From contig NC_092196.1 in NCBI RefSeq assembly GCF_043641665.1, positions 17,771,692-17,835,691 of the forward strand: a stretch of DNA of 64,000 nucleotides. The letters run 5' to 3'. Below the pieces are notes generated by a model. The model made no database searches. It was not told the origin of the DNA and saw only the letters and a program-made list of their open reading frames with translations. Shown piece after piece: positions 1 to 12,048 of the stretch. Source of the stretch: Enoplosus armatus (lineage: Eukaryota; Chordata; Actinopteri; Centrarchiformes; Enoplosidae). The translations under genes and the position numbers were made by a program. How positions within the stretch are numbered: the stretch's first letter is position 1; the number at the start of each line of letters is the position of its first letter.

Positions 1-524
1 TGCTGTCATGGGCCTACTTGTATAGAAACACAGAGTTGGAGGGAGACAGAGGAAGACTGGGAGGGGACGGGGGCTCCAGTTTGGGGCATGACTGAGTGTG
101 TCTCGCAATAAAGAGGTCCAGATGAAAAGACCTCCTGAGGGCCGTGAGCCTCCTCCTCTGAGTCTGGCGCCACATTTTCTGTATTAGAAATCTTCCAGAG
201 AGTAGCAGAGCACGTTAAACGCCTGCCTGTCTCTTCTGTCTCTGCTACTGCTTCCTCTCTTAGACCACATGCAGTTTATCATGCCCCCCCCCCCCCCACA
301 CACACACACACACATTTTGCTGGCTACTCATCGTGAGGTCATTACCAGAGCATGCAGGGTCTGCTCAGGAGCTCACGGATGGTTGTAGGAATGTGATGCA
401 AGGACTCAGACTCATGCATGGCTGCAGCTAAAGATTCTTTTGTTAAGATTTGCTTGTTTTGTCTGACTAACAATCTAAAACCTTCAGATATTCAACTTAC
501 CGATATATGTGAAAAGGAAAAACT

Positions 525-632
525 GCAAATCGTCACACTTGAGAGGCAGGAACCAGAGAATATTTGGCATCTTTGCAACAATGGATTATCAAAATAGTTG
601 CCAATCAATCAACTAATTGTTGCAGCTCCAGA
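525..632 (+). repeat. Dispersed inverted-repeat element, fragment
   Basis: The stretch AACCAGAGAATATTTGGCAT ... TATCAAAATAGTTGCCAATC and AATTGTTGCAGCTCC is the right end of a common teleost repeat. Other copies in this window end in variants of GTTGCAGCCCT at about 26650, 44490, 45940 and 60700. It has no coding capacity. Confidence 0.5.
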
Positions 633-679
633 CTCATGTGCTCACACACACTACAAACCCTGATTTGTTATTATTTCAT

Positions 680-855
680 GTTAAATGGGCTTCACTTATA
701 TAGCGCTAAGTGCTTTAGAGATTGGTCTCATTCACACACCGACGGCAGTGGAGCTGCCTCCATTAGGAGCAACTTAGGGTTCAGTGCCTTGCCCGAGGAC
801 GCTTTGACATGTGGACAGCGACAGTGCTAACCACTGCGCCACCATGCTTATCAGT
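680..855 (+). repeat. Interspersed fish repeat fragment
   Basis: The stretch TATATAGCGCTAAGTGCTTT, CATTCACACACCGACGGCAG, TCAGTGCCTTGCCCGAGGAC and GCTAACCACTGCGCCACCAT has the wording of a very common teleost interspersed repeat. Only one copy is seen in this window, so the call rests on recognition. Confidence 0.4.
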
Positions 856-1362
856 GGGAGAAGTACCCAAACAGCTCAGTTTCAGGGAACACCAGTCAGT
901 TCCTCCTCTCTGTTTCTGTTGAATATTGATAATTGATCTTCTTCTCACCTGCCGGCACGTATTGTTTTCCACCTCTCATGCACACTTGTTGCTGTCCTCT
1001 CTGCTGTCTCGTCTCCCTCTCTGCTGCTGCATCCTGTTGGATTAGACCTGCTCCAGGCCAGTAAATCTCACTCTGTAATTGGAAAGCATGTGCTGGCGGA
1101 GCTTTAATTGGATATGATATGTGCAGAGGCCTTGCGAGTGAGCTCTGCTCCAGGGAGCCATCTGTTACCTCCGAGTTACAGTAGAAGAGCTCTGTTTGCT
1201 CTGATACAGACAACTCTTCTTTATCTGTCTGTCTGCTCCTTCTGACGACGAGAGACTGAGATTAGATATCTGATCAGCTTCTTAATTTGTCTGCCGTGTT
1301 GCTCCGTGTGTCCCTCGTGAAACAGCCGTGGCCTGAGATTGTGTGTGTGTGCGTTGGCCTGC

Positions 1363-1403
<41 letters not shown>

Positions 1404-4400
1404 AGGCGTCGTTATCTGTCTCGTCAGCAGCAGGAAGAGCTTCAGTCTCAGCCAACATGACGTTTGTGTTGCAGAACAGATGGACGAGAGCAAAGTCTCA
1501 GCAGGACAAAGAGATGGGGCTTTCATTTTGTTGAGTCTATTAAAGGAGTTACACTTAATAATTTCCTAAAGAATCCTGATAATTTTCTATGACCACGTCT
1601 AATTATAGGGACAATATTAATTGCTAGCACAGCCTACTGAGTCTTTTAGTCAGTACACAGCAGCTCAGTTGAACATGACAAAAGATCACATTTTTCTACA
1701 GGCAAGTAATTCAACAGGTGTGAAAAATACATTTATATATATTTGAGTTCCTCTGACAAACTGCTCAACAACGAATAAACTCAACACAACTAACTACCGT
1801 AAACTCTCACAAAAATAACTGAAATAACTTTGAGCTTTGTATTGATTTTCTCCAAATTCTTTCCAAGAATCGTTGTAGAAAGTTATTAAGAAAATACAAA
1901 TAATGTTACCAAAACACAATAATACTCACACACACAAAACGAGTCAGAGAAATCAGTAAATCAACTAGAAAACAGAGCTTTAGAAACAACAGCTGGCTTT
2001 GATTATTGGTTGTAAGACCTTCTTTTATTGCTTTTCCTCTCTGCCCCTCAGCTGTGACTGTAGGTACTTGTACGTATTTCTACTTCTTTATTTATAAGAT
2101 AACGGTGTAGTTAATAGATTGCAGTTTAAGATTTTACATACAAAACATACTGTGTGATTAGTTTATAAAATATGAAAGTATTAAACTACTAATGTCTTCT
2201 TTTGTCCAACCAACAGGGATATTAAATTTACTGTCACATCAGACAAAGAAAAGCAACAAATCCTCCCAAACGCTGGAACTACTTTTGCTCGAAAAATGAC
2301 TGAAATGAAAAATGATGTTGGCTATTTATTTATCGATCAGTTGTCTGATCTTTGTATAGATATTGGGATATTGACTTCAGCCATATTGGCCCTTCACCTC
2401 AGCGTGTCCTCTGATCACCACATTTGACTCGAGACCCTCAGCAGGATGACAGACTGTTGGTTTGTGAGAATAAAAGCTTCCTCGTGTGAGGTTGCTCCTG
2501 GTGACCCGGCGTCAGCTGTGTGGCTTTGATGTGGCAGTCCTCAGGCCTGGTTTGGAAACTGGCCTGTGTGTGTATCTGCTGGTGTAGCGTGAGGCTTTGT
2601 AACACAGGGACGGGCACCTTTAAATAGCAGGAGGTCGTAAAGCAGTATGCAAGAAATGTTGACGCTCATTAGCTGGCAAAGGGACGCGGAGTGTGACCAG
2701 TAATTAGCTGCGAGCTGTGTGCCTTCAGCATTTTTGTCTTTAATCAGCTTGTTTCAGATGTCGTACTGCATGATTTCTGAAACACAGGCACCACACACAC
2801 ACACACACACACACACACACCACTGTAGGCCAGCTCTCCACATGACTCCTCTGTCTCCTGATGAGATGCTGCCTTGTGGCCTCGGGCTCTTCCTGACTGT
2901 TGGGTCACAACCTCCAACCTCAGTTCATCTCCTGCTCCGTGTGCATTCTTTAACCAGGTCCGTCCGTCTTGCAGTGCTGCCGGACGCGATAAAGAACTAT
3001 TTCAGGAACGCACTTTCTCCTATTCCCGACAGTAAACTGGAGATATTTCATGGCGACCTTGAGAAACCAGGGGAGCGTTTGTCTGCAGCTCTCTGGTCTG
3101 CTCAGGAATCCTCCTGGCAGCTCTGATCCTCTCCCAGAGGTGTGTGTCATCAAGACAGACAAGGATTTGTTCTCGAGGAGCGGCAGCATGGACAGGAAGT
3201 TGAGGATGTGCGTTGGGGGAACTGGATCTGACAGTCAGTTCATGAGCAGGTACTTCACAGGAGTGCTATTGTGCCGCATGAATAGAAACCCCTGAAGTGC
3301 AACAGAAGCATCAACACTAAAGTCTCTCTCTGTGTTTCTGTTAGTGATTTGAAGTGAGGCGAAGCTTTGACAGCTGGAAGCAGACGTCTCCTTGGCAACA
3401 GACGCACTCCCACACTTGTTTGATTTCTATCTCGAGAAAGAAAGGGAAAGACAGAGGTGGAGAGGCGTGGCAGCTTTGAAGTGGCTTCAGAACAGTTATA
3501 GTTTGTCAAACCAACTAGCAGGCAGTCTTACTAGAGTGGGACCACAGGACTCAGGTGGTAAAGCCGGACCTTCTTATCCACATCCTCCTGAGTGTGTGCT
3601 CGCAGGCTGACCTTAGACCCACTTGTCACCCTGCCTGACCCAGTCATCCCTTTTGTGTCTGCAGGGGATTATCCGGCTGTAGGTTAAATCCTCAGAGACA
3701 AGGCTCCCTGTCAGACGTGCAACGCAGTGTGCACTCTTAATTACGCCGCTGTTTCATGTGTAACACGACTGTTTACATTGTCTCATATGGGTTTCAGAAA
3801 CCTTCCCAGTATTGGTAACTTCACCATCACGGGAGACCTAGAAATCGGACTAGCAGCCCTGTCAAAGTCACAACAACAAAGGGCGACGCCTAACGCTGCT
3901 AACATGTCGTTTAGGAAATGCTGCGGTCTGTGGTGAAGTTTAAATGTACATTGTTGCAGCTATTGTGGTATCAGTCTTTGACTCGGGCGTCCCAGACTGG
4001 GAAACTTGTCACTGTTGATTCTGTGTACTCAGTAAATGGAAATAGACACACGGCACAGTTTTGTCCGTCACTTCCATAAATAGACCATCACATCCCCTCT
4101 GTGTCTTTATCTGGATTATTTAGGACTTGTAGGTAGATATCTGAAATGCCTCACAGCACTTCAGGAGCCTTTGTTCAATAAAACATTTTCAAGGTCTCGG
4201 CTTCAGCATTCTTCCATGAGCAACATCAGGCCATAATCACTGCATGTCAAAGCAACGCGGAAACTGAGCCTGTACAAGGTCCGTGTAATATAAAAGATGA
4301 TAATCTCATATCAAAGTAGATACTAGATGTGTCACGAGAGTTTAGGTTACGTCAGAAATGTCATCACACCCAAACGAAACCTCTCTCGTATTTGTTTTCC

Positions 4401-4709
4401 ACTGGCAGCTCTGACAATGAAGAGCGACTGTTTAATCCTCCAAACAATATCCTTTCTCGTTCTCTGCTGCGCTCCGCTTTTATTTATGGTTTTAGCTGTA
4501 GTAGCAGCTGATAAGGATGACTATAGTTTATTGATTGTGACCTTTTAAAGAGGTAAAACTTCATAACTCATCAATGCTGACAACATTAACCTCTGTAACT
4601 CTGATAATCATATCATAATAACATAATGGGCCTGGTTATCAAACCTCGCATTCATTTAGGGCTTACCACATCAAGGACCAATTTAACCATTAGGTTAACG
4701 GAAAAACGT

Positions 4710-4925
4710 ACAAAGTGCAGCTGAGGCTGATGGGAGCGTCATCAGTTTTGAAGGTATTTGATGCTCGATGAAAAGTCAGTGGATCACCAAGGTGATTTGG
4801 TGATTAGAGGGGCATCAATACCAGATTTCATGGTAATTCATCCAGTAGTTCACTATCTTAGTTTAGCGTGCTAACATTTGCTAATTAGCACTAAACACAA
4901 AGTGCAGTTGAGGCTGGGGAAAATA
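4710..4925 (+). repeat. GCTAAC-rich dispersed repeat, copy 1
   Basis: Shares with the other copies the stretches TGCTAACATTTGCTAATTAG, CACTAAACACAAAGTGCAG, GATGAAAAGTCAGTGGATCA and CAGATTTCATGGTAATTCAT. Five copies in this window in both orientations mark an interspersed repeat; I cannot assign it to a named class. No coding capacity is seen. Confidence 0.6.
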
Positions 4926-5195
4926 AATAATCGAATAACTGAGTTAACTGTTTCAGCAGACAGAGAATTATAATTTTATTCAGTAAAAAAGGCATCGCCC
5001 AGGTACAACTTGTGTCCTCCCGATGCCCTCTTTTAAACTCTGACCTTGTCCAGTATTTATTATTTCTTCACTGTTCAATTAACAAACGGGTCCGTCCTCA
5101 TTAATTACACAGAGAAAGAGAAACTGGAACACGCTAAACTTTCCACTCTGGCAATTACATGGAGATGAATGGTGTTGATAAGAAAGTGGTTTCTC

Positions 5196-5198
<3 letters not shown>

Positions 5199-5249
<51 letters not shown>
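5199..5249 (+). repeat. (CA)n microsatellite
   Basis: About 25 uninterrupted AC units left of muc13. Other shorter dinucleotide tracts occur at 297-314, 1366-1402, 2792-2820, 6030-6058, 15163-15194, 21103-21126, 22166-22189, 35003-35020, 53925-53944 and 63279-63303. Confidence 0.97.
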
Positions 5250-5250
<1 letters not shown>

Positions 5251-5922
5251 CTGATAAGACTCTTTGGCTTGAGTCCATTGAGTCTATTTTACTTCTTAAC
5301 AGCTGGTTGATTTTGTGTTGATCGATAGTGTGTGTTAAAAACTGTATTTCTAAAATGTTCAGGACCTCCACTGCCTTTCCTCCGGCTCACAGATCTACCT
5401 GCTGTCTCTGACACTGGCATGGAGCCCAGCTAATGTAGTGGAGCAAGTCACACACACCTGACTAATCTACAGGATGGAGTGTAAACGCTGCCCAGTCTCT
5501 GTAAAGCAGCAGGAATCTGAAAAGCTTTCTTTTTATACAAGCTGATGAAATGTGGGCCTTTGAGATTTTAATACAATGTAAGATATGCAGGAATGTTTAA
5601 CCTTCAACTCAGTTGTTCATGGAAACCTTGCAAGTGATACTGAAACGTTACGCACAGGGACTGTAACAGTGCTAATCAAGACAGGGTCTACTGGATCTGA
5701 TTAAAGAGGTTTTTCATTAATCTTGATCTCTGGTCATCCACTGAGATTAGTCCTTTGCCCTTAAGTCTTAATCTAGACTGTGAGCCAGTCACAAATGTAT
5801 TCATGTGTGTTTTAGAGCAATGATCTCACACTATACTGTTTCACATATAGATCCAGCCCTGCTTAACTCTGCTGCTCCTTTACTTTATGACCAATAAATA
5901 AACCTCACCTTAGACTATATAT

Positions 5923-5961
5923 AGTACCAGTCAAGAGTTTGGACACACTTTGACTGGTACT
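5923..5961. mobile_element. Tc1/mariner-like terminal inverted repeat remnant
   Basis: AGTACCAGTCAA at 5923-5934 is followed by AGTTTGGACACAC and then the inverted TTTGACTGGTACT at 5949-5961. The wording matches the outer end of fish Tc1-like transposons. Both ends lie only about 14 bp apart, so this is an internally deleted remnant rather than an element. It sits in a TA-rich site (TATATATA just left). Confidence 0.6.
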
Positions 5962-6026
5962 GTGTGTCTTTCCCACCTTTTGTCACTTCCCCATCGCTGA
6001 TTGCTTAATGTCTTATTCCACTGAAG

Positions 6027-6057
<31 letters not shown>

Positions 6058-7139
6058 TACATCAAGCACACAGTATCCATAAAAGTCTGCTGTCACAGGG
6101 TGTGTGGCGCCTTTGCTTTTTCATCTCTAAATGAGTCTTGGTTACCAAGCGATAAAGACATGAGGTCACACAGGGCCTTGTACACAGAGAAATAATCCAA
6201 TCACCCTCAGGATCTGATATTAGTCCTGGTTTTCTCACCACTTCCTTGTGCTTTTGAGATGACTTACTGGGAAAAGGCTGTTTGTATAAGGCGTCCACCC
6301 ATCTTGGTAGTATGTTCGCTCTCTATCTGATGCAAATGTGATCATTCAACGCATACAGATGAGGAACTGAGGTAAACTGGCGAAGCCATTATCAAAGACC
6401 TCCTACTGTTTGTACCCCTCCTCAAGCTGCCCTCTGGCTTCCTCTGTTCCCCCATAAACTCAAAGCGAAAGGTGGGAGCAGGCATCACGACAGCACACTG
6501 AACAAACAGGAGGAGCTCTTTCCTTTAAGATGGTCAAATGAAGTTGGCGTCACTTGAGACTGACACATCTCGGTGTTGTAAACAGCCGTCACCTGCGGTA
6601 CTTCTTATCTGCTGAGTCGCAGCTTAGGTGCCTAACGCAATGCTAAATGTTTATTTAAGACACAACCTTGTTGCCCTTGTCTTCTCTAATTCTGCTAATA
6701 TATCAGGGCTGTCTAATCAATCACGCTCCTTTATGATTCTATGAAAGCCCATTGTAAAAACTAAAACTTCTTCTGTCATTGTGGTGGACGGTGTGTTTTA
6801 TATTTTATCTTGGCATCTGGCTGTTTTTAAAATAACAATATTACAGAAATGCCATTCTTACACAACAAGCTTCCTGTAGAAAGAAGATGATCTATTTAGA
6901 TTTTGAACACCGGGTTAATATTCATAGTGGCTATTTGCTGTGAATGTGAACATGTGAATGGAAGGACATTCACATGGAAATATTTGCTAATTAATGCATT
7001 CATTCCCCTCAATAATTAGCATGCATAATTAAGCTGCGATGTGGACATTACACGGCTAAAAGCTGCTCTAATCAATATTTGAATATTCACAATGGATCAA
7101 ATGACTACTTGTATGTGAAAGGTGTTGCTTGCAGTGTCC

Positions 7140-7440
7140 ATCAGCTCAGTATTTTAGCGTCTTTTAGCTGATTGTTTTGGTTTTATGGCGCTCAGCTTAC
7201 GTTTTTGGTTCACTCTCATGCTCTCAGCATTATTTCCAGATGTTTTCAGTGAAAAGGTTGTGATAAACCGTCTGTATGCTACCTGCCCATAACCAAATGG
7301 CAGACAGACAAAATTAGTAACTAGCTGGTGGACAACTCTTCCAGCTAAAGAGCCAAAAACAGAGAAGAAGGGAGTGAATTTATCTGTTGGACACAAACTT
7401 ACGTTGCCTCCAAGTGGCCAAAACATCAATTAATGCGGGT
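7140..7440 (+). repeat. Second dispersed repeat family, copy 1 (before mucin exon)
   Basis: Marked by TAGCGTCTTTTAGCTGATTG, TATGCTACCTGCCCATAACC, GGCAGACAGACAAAATTAGT and TTGCCTCCAAGTGGCC. Related sequence is present near 17795-18030 and, reversed, near 22790-23070. It overlaps the leftward open extension of the mucin reading frame, which argues that the extension is not coding. Confidence 0.55.
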
Positions 7441-7591
7441 TTAAAGCCACAGTGCCGTAAGCAACCTTCTTCTTCTTCTTCTGGTGGCTTACATCCCAGA
7501 TATGGACTCCCTAACATTTTAGTGCGATGTGCCCAGATGAGAGAAGGTGATGAGCTGATTATTATTATCTGTGCTTATGTTTTGACTGTAG

Positions 7592-9076
7592 GAATGACGA
7601 CAGATCCCATCACACATAATGTCACCATCGATGGGGGAATGATCAATGAGACATCCACCACTCCTGCAACTTCTCACATGACTGTAACCGCAAGCTCAAA
7701 TTCAAGCAGCAACAACACAACCAGCAGTTTTACAGCTTCCCCACCATCAACCACAGGGCACTTCACAGCCCCAGAGACTACTACAACCAAAGAAAATGCC
7801 ACAACAGAATCTACAACTATGGAACCATTCACCACCCAGTCAGAGACGACCATCTCCCAGCCAAGCACCGGGTCCAGGACCACTACAGAAGCAGTCAACA
7901 GCACCGTTACCGAGAACAGTAACTTCACCACTGGCAGTCCAACTGACTCTCCATCAGCTCCAACCAGTGGTACAACACTGTCCCCTACAAGTCCAGAGAC
8001 AAGCCAACCCTCCAACACGAGTGAGACTACCAACACAACCACCACACCTGCCCCAGATCACACAGTGACCGCCAATGACACAACAGCTACAAGTGCACTC
8101 GTCACAAGCAACCACACAACTACAAGTACACCAATCACAGGCAACCGCACAACTACAAGTACACCGATCACAGGCAACCACACAACTACAAGTACACCGA
8201 TCACAGGCAACCAGACAACCACAAGTACACCTATCACAGGCAACCACACAACTACAAGTACACCGATCACAGGCAACCACACAACCACAAGTACACCGAT
8301 CACAGGCAACCACACAACCACAAGTACACCTATCACAGGCAACCACACAACTACAAGTACACCGATCACAGGCAACCACACAACCACAAGTACACTGATC
8401 ACAGGCAACCAGACAACCACAAGTACACCAATCACAGGCAACCACACAACCACAAGTACACCGATCACAGGCAACCACACAACTACAAGTACACCGATCA
8501 CAGGCAACCACACAACCACAAGTACACCGATCACAGGCAACCAGACAACTACAAGTACACCGATCACAGGCAACCACACAACCACAAGTACACCAATCAC
8601 AGGCAACCACACAACTACAAGTACACCGATCACAGGCAACCAGACAACTACAAGTACACCGATCACAGGCAACCACACAAGTACAATCACGCCGACTGCA
8701 CAAACCAACCACAACAACACAACCTCCATTACAGCCATGACACAGCCGAGCAACACAACATCTCCAACTCCAGCAGCCACACAAACGAGCAACGGCACAG
8801 CAAGTACAAGTACAGTAACTCCAGAAACCTCTACAGCTGTACTAACTACAACTGCTCTAACAAACTCTACCAACACCTCACCTGAGACTCCTGCATCCAC
8901 CACTGCACCCTTGTCCTCCACAAACACAACACTCACAGCTGGACCCCCACCCTCTTCACCTACCTCCATCTCCACCTCCAGCTCTCTCCCTGCAAACACC
9001 TCCTCAGGCAGTAGCACCGCCTTCCCCACTGGAAATACCACCACCCTTAGCCCCTCAACAACAACAACCTCAGGAG
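7592..9076 (+). CDS. muc13: muc13 large Ser/Thr-rich mucin-domain exon
   Basis: This 1485-nt exon is read as about 495 residues made almost wholly of Thr, Ser, Pro, Asn and Ala, the typical substrate for dense O-glycosylation. It begins after a TAG acceptor at 7590-7591 and ends before gtagga at 9077, with phase 1 at both ends, so it could vary without breaking the frame. Non-repeat mucin sequence flanks a central array of 33-bp repeats (8101-8694). The same frame stays open to the left as far as 7387, but that part matches a dispersed repeat also found near 17.8 and 22.9 kb, so it is treated as intron. Confidence 0.85.
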
Positions 9077-12005
9077 GTAGGACCCTTTTTCTGTAAATAG
9101 ATGCTTATGTCCTTACCAAGAGGAAGAGTCTACAGCCACGCTAACATCAGCATGCTAATATGCTCACAATAACAATGCTAACATGGTGATGCTAAGAAGG
9201 TATAATGTTTGCCATCCTCCTACTTTAGCATGTTAGAATGCTAACATTTGCTAACTAGCACTAAACACAAAGTACAGCCGAGGCTGATGGGAGTGTCAAA
9301 TAAAAAATTTGACCTGTTGGTGGCGCTAGATGAAAAGTCAGGGGATCACCAAAAGCCACGAGGATTCATCATCTGGGGACCAAATTTCATACTAACATAC
9401 TTTCATACAAAATACTACAAATTTTCCATGTAGTATTTGTTGTGAATGCAGTGCTTTTAAATTTAAGATGTTGGGGATTCGTTTTTTTTTAAAACAAAGA
9501 AAGTGTTTTTAAAACAGCACCAGCTGTCAAATTACTAAAATATGATAAGTGTGGTACTAAGTCACTCCAACTTGCTTCGTGTGAACTGAAACCTATAGTT
9601 TACAGGATTGTAGGAGTCTAGGAATCTAAAAAGGGATGGTATGCTTTGGAGAATTGTCTGCAGTAATGTAAAGTATACGTGTATGTACTTTAATATAATG
9701 TCAGTATAAAGACCCAGCCAGTCTTTAATTTGTGGTGAATTCACAACTTTTTCACAGGCATCATTTGAGATTATGGTAAATAGTAATAATTTTCGTCTAA
9801 TAATTCTGCCGTGTGCAGCTTTATACAGGAACATATGCTGTATGTAAATAGTCATAGTAACACTATCAGACGTTGATGTTGTCTAAATGTGCTTTGACTG
9901 ATTTTTACATGTGTTTTGATGTTACAGTGACCGGCCACACGACACAACAACACAACACCACTTTGACTCATTCAACTCAACCAGCTAGTGGCAATACAAC
10001 AGCCTCATCCACCACCACTCAAACCTCCACCACCACCACCACCCTGCCACCAACAAACATCACCACCAACAACTCCACCACAGCAGCTCCACCCATCCCA
10101 ACCCTGGCTCCAGTCATAGGTCCGTACCTTCCTTATGGAAAACAAACACTTTCTGTCAGAAAAATGAGCGCTGAATTTCTTGGCTGGAATTAAATCCTGC
10201 GTACACAAGGAGCCACATCGCTAGAGATAAAAGTATTTTGTGCTAAAATGGTTTATAATGAGAAAAGTACAGAAGAAGAGCTAAAAGATGGTGAATATTG
10301 GATTTACATTACAGTGTTGCTCTGTATGCTGAGTGTGTGTGTAACAAAATGTCAGTATGTTAATTTTAGTGTTCACAACTTGCAAAAAATGCTGGTTTAA
10401 TAAATTCAGTTCACATGAGAGAAATATCAGATGGCCAGTTGTTTAACGCATGATGTTTCTTCCATCTGTCATCAGTGTGTCCTTCTGTCCCGTGTCCACT
10501 TGAAAGCGTCTGTCTTAATGGCACCTGCCAGTGTCTCTCTGGCAGCTTCCTGCTGAACGGCCGCTGTGCGCCCGGTAAGAACACAACAACAACAGAAACC
10601 GTAAAGGGGGGTGTTGGCGGTGAGACTTTTCGGCTTATTTTCTCCTCTCCTCCTCTTCACTCAGCTCAAGTGTTCCCAGGGCAGCTTCATCTCACCTCCT
10701 TGATATTTAAAAATCAAATGAGCAACAGGTCCTCGACAATATTCCGGCAGACGGCGGCTGAGATCTCAGCAGCGGTACGTCCTGAGCACACAAAGCATGT
10801 TGAATAGTTATAATAAATTCTCCTCTCTCACTCTCTCAGTCATTAAACCACGCTGTTTATTCTGTTTCATAGCTCGGAGATGCCCTCAAAAATGAGCCAG
10901 GGTACATACGGTCTGATGTTGTGCAACTTGAGTGAGTATTTCCTCTTTCTCCTACTGCAGAAAGACATTATGTCACAGGTCACAAAAGATTTCTTATCTC
11001 TTTTGGTGCTTCTCTAATAATTCTCTAGGCCAGGAAGTGTGCAAGCAACTGTGAATAACATCTTTCAAAACACCACCGCCACTCAAGAGTCCGTTGATCT
11101 CTCCATTAATAAGGCTATAGCCGGCTCAGCCAGCTCAGGTGGATTGTTGGCTGACGCTACGTTTACAGGTAACTGCTGCTCATACACTATCCAAGTATTT
11201 TGTTATTATTATTATTTCAAGAAGAAGGTTTTTCTCATACACCTGTTTTACATCCTCTCTGTCTCAGGAACAAACCTGTGTGGGCAGAAGCCATTACCTT
11301 GTGATGTCTCCACCACGACGTGCAGAAATACAAACGGCCTGGCTGTCTGTTTCTGTAAAGAGGGCTACATCTCCATCATGTACTCCAACACCAGCTGCAG
11401 AGGTAATAATAATTAATATTCTTTGTGGAGACTGTTGTTGGGTTTGAATGTGCTGCTGCCAAAGCACTCTAGATTACAAAGCCTCATGTATAGACTATAA
11501 GAGCTGCCGACCCACAGCGTTTTGTTTTCCCAGCTGATCTGCAGTTAAGAGAACTGTAACAAAACTTGCTGGGAAATACTTGTGTGTGAGAATGAGGGGA
11601 GAAACAACAGGGAGCAAGACTCAGAGACAAGGTCAGGAGCTGGAGCCTTTTCTCCATGCCGACCCATGGCCCTTACTTCATTTATCTCTCTAATTTATTT
11701 CTTTTTAACGGGGTTGTTTCCCTGGAAACATGTGCAGGAATCACAGCTCTCTCGCTCTGTGGAGGCTTGTGACCAAGGAGATCATCTATAGGAAGAGTAA
11801 ATAAAGAATAAGACTTTCAGGCAAATACTGCATAGAGTTCCTTTCCCAGAAAGAAAACATAGTGTACTATTATGTGTGTGTTTGTAATGGTCGTCATGCA
11901 GCTTCCATATGAAAAGACTCTCATTGTGCTCATGTTTTCATTGCATGCGCAACCAGGCGTACTGTACGTCTCCATCTACTGAGACTGAAGCTTGTTATGT
12001 TCTTA

Positions 12006-12048
<43 letters not shown>

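Larger units (their letters stand above)
1..7591. other. Region upstream of muc13, no confirmed exon
   Basis: No exon with a convincing coding frame and splice sites was found here. The interval holds CA/TG microsatellites, dispersed fish repeats (near 525-632, 680-855, 4710-4925, 7140-7440) and a Tc1-like terminal remnant near 5923-5961. Because the first visible muc13 exon starts in phase 1 and has no signal peptide, the muc13 promoter and a short signal-peptide exon should lie in this interval or to its left. Open frames across 1.2-1.6 kb, 2.7-3.1 kb and 5.1-5.4 kb owe much of their length to dinucleotide repeats and are not believed. Confidence 0.6.

Noticed and set aside
2719..3126. 135-codon plus-strand frame upstream of muc13
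   Set aside because: Contains a CA-tract-coded HTHTHT stretch, no signal or domain, and no splice path into muc13.
8101..8694. Regular repeats as a CRISPR array
   Set aside because: Units are head to tail with no spacers, lie inside an open mucin frame, and the window is a vertebrate genome.
7954..9044. Two long minus-strand frames (276 and 328 codons) opposite the mucin repeats
   Set aside because: They are made of the 11-residue periodic shadows of the 33-bp repeat (CTCGCVVACDR and VIGVLVVVWLP) and exist only because the unit is a multiple of three. The plus-strand frame has splice sites and downstream domains.
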